NCBI RefSeq assembly: GCF_914271485.1
Contig: NZ_CAJZAG010000002.1
Span: 1 to 64,000, forward strand
DNA: 64,000 bases
Source: Cupriavidus pampae
GTDB taxonomy: Bacteria > Pseudomonadota > Gammaproteobacteria > Burkholderiales > Burkholderiaceae
Direction of reading: 5' to 3'
The position numbers and the translations under genes were made by a program. Below are positions 61,495-64,000 of this stretch, in pieces; the stretch's first letter is position 1, and each line of letters starts with the position of its first letter. Below the pieces are notes generated by a model, which was given only the letters and a program-made list of their open reading frames with translations, did not search any database and was not told where the DNA came from.

Positions 61495-62902
61495 TCATTC
61501 GACATGAGGTGCGACCTGAGTCAGGTCATCGTCCGACACTGCGGCCAGCGGACTTTGCCGCATCGCGCGCTCCAGATCGAGGCGGTTGATTTGTCGCTGG
61601 CGTCGCGCGCCCGGTGTGACAGGCTGTGGGCCTGGCGGCATGCCTGACATGGTGCGCGACGGCCCCTCGTAGTGCCGATTGTCGCGTAGCGCCTGCACCT
61701 TCTGCGCAATCCCCAGTACATGGCCCAGCCGCTTGTTCTCGACGATCGCGGCCTGGTCGACGTCTGGATAGCGATAGTGAGTGGTGTAGGGCAGGGAGGT
61801 GTCATCAGCCCACAGCTCGATAGGGCCGTCGGGATATTCGGCCACCTCGATGTAGCGATGGATCAGCTGCCGGTGCTCCGGGAGATCCTCGAGCAGGTAC
61901 ATCGTCTTGTCGTACTGGAGGCTCAGGCTGTGGGTGACCTTGCGCCATTCGCGCCAGCAGAAGATGCGCCGTAAGTCCTCACGGCTGTGTATCGGCCGAT
62001 GGGCGTTGAAATCGCTGCGCGGCACCTTGGCAAAGCGTGCGTTGAAATCGGCGATGAAGGCGGGCGCATACGCGTTGGCGTCGGCCATCGAGCTGATGCC
62101 GCGCAGGCGCAGCTCCTTCACCAGCCGGTCCTGCAGCGTGCCATTCATCCGTTCGACACGGCCCTTGGCCTGGCTTGAATTGGCGCACAGGATGTCGATG
62201 TTGAGCTCGAACAGCGCTCGGCCGAACTGCGTATAGCCGCGGCCCTCGGGCGTCTGCTGGCGGTTTGCGCGGAAGATGCCAGCCTTGTCGCTGTAGAACG
62301 CCAGCGGCTTGCCGTGTCGCTCGATATAGGCGCGCGTGGCGGTGAAATACGCCAGCGTCGATTCGGTCGGCGCGAACAGCAACTGCATCAGCTGGCCAGT
62401 TGCGTCATCGACGAAGACCAGCAGCGTGCACGCCGGCGCACGGTCCTCGAACCAGGCGTGGTCGCTGCCGTCGATCTGCACGAGCTCGCCGAGGCAGGCG
62501 CGGCGGTTGCGCGGCTGGTGAACCTTGGGCGGGCGCAGGCGGCGAGGTACCCAGAAGCCGGCGTCGATCATGATTCTGCGCACCGTTTGCACGGCCAGAT
62601 CGATGCCGTGACGCTCGCGCAGCTTCTCGGCAGCCAGCGTCGGGCCGAAGTCGGCGTAGGTGTCACGGATCAGACCACGTACGCGCGATTCGAGGCCGGG
62701 TGGCAATTGCCGATTGCTGCGATGGCCGCGCTTGCGCGAGCCCAGCCCGACTGGACCGTCGGCGCGATACCGGACTGCGAGCCGCTCGATTTGGCGCCGC
62801 GACAGGCTAAGCTTCTCGGCTGCGCGCCAGACCGGCAGGCCGAGCTCGACTACTGCCTGAATAAACCTCCCAGCCGTGATCAGACGTGGAAGCCGCCAGC
62901 AT
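61495..62902 (-). pseudogene. ISNCY-type transposase with apparent one-base frameshift
   Basis: The main frame (61495 to about 62862) gives over 440 residues: helix-turn-helix WRAAEKLSLSRRQIERLAVRYRADG, then an rve-type catalytic core with QIDGSDHAWFEDR, FVDDATGQL and NSSQAKGRVERMNGTL, the expected DDE residues. The only good start, ATG at 62902 behind GGAGA, lies in another frame (LAASTSDHGWEV). Family members read continuously from WEV into IQAVVEL; here a T-run at 62863-62865 appears to hold one extra base. It is therefore probably inactive unless frameshifting restores it. Confidence 0.8.
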
Positions 62903-63275
62903 GCCCGGTCTCCGGGCGTTGGGGTACGACATTTCTATTCGCCTCAGATGACAATACTATTTGGCACCAACAGCAGACTTTAGCATAATCCATCTTATGT
63001 TAAATTCGATTTTTGGCAGCGGCGGCCGGATCTAACTTCGTCCTGCGCGGCAGTGCTCGCACGTAAAGTTCGGCACTCACCGCGGCGACAACTGGTGTCG
63101 AGTTGTCGAAACATCATTTTGCTCTTTTGTGCTACTTATTCTGTCGTGAGGCGCTTAGCCGGTCTTGTGTGCACGCCTTTAGGTCAAAGTTCTCTAACGT
63201 CCGCGGCCCCTGGAACCCTTGACCGCATCGCGTCGAAACACTTGTGGCGTAGCACTGACTCGTTCCCACGCTCGA
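62903..63275. other. Non-coding gap between transposase and Shedu gene
   Basis: 373 bp including an AT-richer stretch (about 62941-63010) that presumably holds the outer IS end. No gene or terminator is recognised. Confidence 0.5.
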
Positions 63276-64000
63276 TCACCCGTGGTCGGGGCCTACTTCA
63301 CCCGACGTACGGCCAACCTCGGACTGAACGATGAAACGGCACCGTTCGAATAGTTCGTCGAACGTCAGAATGTCGATAGAGGAAATGCTGTTTCTGTAGA
63401 GCTCGAACGATCGAAGTTGTTCTGTATTCACGCCCGACTCGGTGGTGAATTCACTCAGCGCGCCTATAACAATGAAGGCTCTCGGCTTGAAGTTGAAGAC
63501 CTCTTCGCCAGTCGGCACACCTTGAATGTCTGTTGGTCGTATGTACTCGTGCAGGCTCCTCATCGCAGAGGCTACGGTGGCTTGCACTTGGGCAACCGCA
63601 CCCGAAAGCTCTTTCGATGGCGCCCAACACCCTGGACGGTACTGCGTCGAATCGATGAGTTTTGTTGTATGCGTCTTGATTTCTACAAAGCAAAGCGAAC
63701 TAACGATGCCTCGCGTCTTCATCAGGGCATCGGCCCGCTTTCCACGGTTGATCAAGTCGTGGCCCTGGACGACTTGTTCCAGCTTTCTATTGTCGAATCC
63801 TGAAATGAAAAAGTAGCTGAGACCGTAGCCGAAGATCCATCGATTCCGTTCGAAAAATCTCTGCCATAGAGCTTCGTCTCCCCTCAAGCCCTTGGCCACT
63901 TTCACTTGTTCGAAGTAGGACGGCTCGCTGAGCAACTTGCAAAACGTGGCAACTTGCCGCTTGCGATAGCCGAGAGCGACGACATCTTCCTTCGTAATCT
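63276..64000 (-). CDS. sduA: Shedu-type anti-phage nuclease (DUF4263), 5' end outside window
   Basis: About 240 C-terminal residues; the frame is open to the right edge (reading ITKEDVVALGYRKRQ inward). Characteristic Shedu segments are ERNRWIFGYGLSYFF, GKRADALMKTRG and LCFVEIKTHTTKL, where the D...E-x-K residues form the PD-(D/E)xK nuclease site, then CWAPSKELSGAVAQVQ. Shedu proteins are single-gene defence systems that cut DNA during phage infection. It stands next to an IS and decayed DNA, typical of a variable defence spot. Confidence 0.85.
   Translation of the reverse strand, partial: ITKEDVVALGYRKRQVATFCKLLSEPSYFEQVKVAKGLRGDEALWQRFFERNRWIFGYGLSYFFISGFDNRKLEQVVQGHDLINRGKRADALMKTRGIVSSLCFVEIKTHTTKLIDSTQYRPGCWAPSKELSGAVAQVQATVASAMRSLHEYIRPTDIQGVPTGEEVFNFKPRAFIVIGALSEFTTESGVNTEQLRSFELYRNSISSIDILTFDELFERCRFIVQSEVGRTSGEVGPDHG

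Noticed and set aside
61088..61498. 136-codon minus-strand frame after the transposase
   Set aside because: No ribosome site, Arg/Pro/Ser-rich composition and no conserved motif; it lies in the presumed IS end and spacer.

Overview
This looks like a chromosomal segment from a GC-rich betaproteobacterium of the Burkholderiaceae, most probably Cupriavidus or a close Ralstonia relative. Supporting this are the gene repertoire (MocR and LysR regulators, class I PHA synthase, MexF-type efflux pump), the codon use, and a low-oxygen gene cluster that resembles the low-oxygen-activated (lxa) locus of Burkholderia cenocepacia. No tRNA, rRNA, CRISPR array or prophage was recognised. The species is inferred, not shown.

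Layout. 1-13.6 kb: the end of a TonB-dependent receptor, then a resistance and redox block. It holds two Rrf2 regulators, two MocR (GntR-aminotransferase) regulators, a complete RND pump operon, a GNAT acetyltransferase, an AhpD-like protein, an AzoR-type azoreductase and an FAD oxidoreductase. 13.8-18.6 kb: an isolated fliD-fliT pair, then an NAD-dependent metal-free formate dehydrogenase with a convergent LysR gene and a molybdate-binding Mop protein. 18.7-30.8 kb: assorted genes, including ProQ, DUF2239, a MesD-MesX folate-independent methionine synthase operon with an FMN reductase, a candidate type III effector behind an hrp_II-like box, MsrA, a YecA-type SEC-C protein, DUF2252, and an outer-membrane protein made of two similar barrels.

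30.9-53.5 kb is one functional unit. It contains a SulP transporter, a PAS histidine kinase and NarL-type regulator, seven universal stress proteins, a Zn alcohol dehydrogenase, an Fe-S type FNR regulator, Hsp20, an ADP-forming acyl-CoA synthetase fused to a GNAT domain, a PHA synthase, an MBL/beta-CASP nuclease, a BON protein, a Mg2+ P-type ATPase, a flavodoxin and a phasin-like protein. Five promoters in it carry a TTGA-N6-TCAA-type box followed exactly 21 bp later by a TAnnnT hexamer, the geometry of a class II FNR promoter. The FNR encoded inside the block has the residues to bind such boxes. The locus also holds three C-terminal gene stubs (PhaB-like, Zn-ADH, P-type ATPase), so it appears to have shrunk from a larger ancestor.

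53.5-64 kb is a decayed boundary and a new neighbourhood: an ISNCY-type IS remnant and gene debris, then an ABC transporter-amidase-TauE-IclR operon for an unknown substrate, a second ISNCY-type transposase with an apparent one-base frameshift, and, running off the right edge, a Shedu-type anti-phage nuclease.
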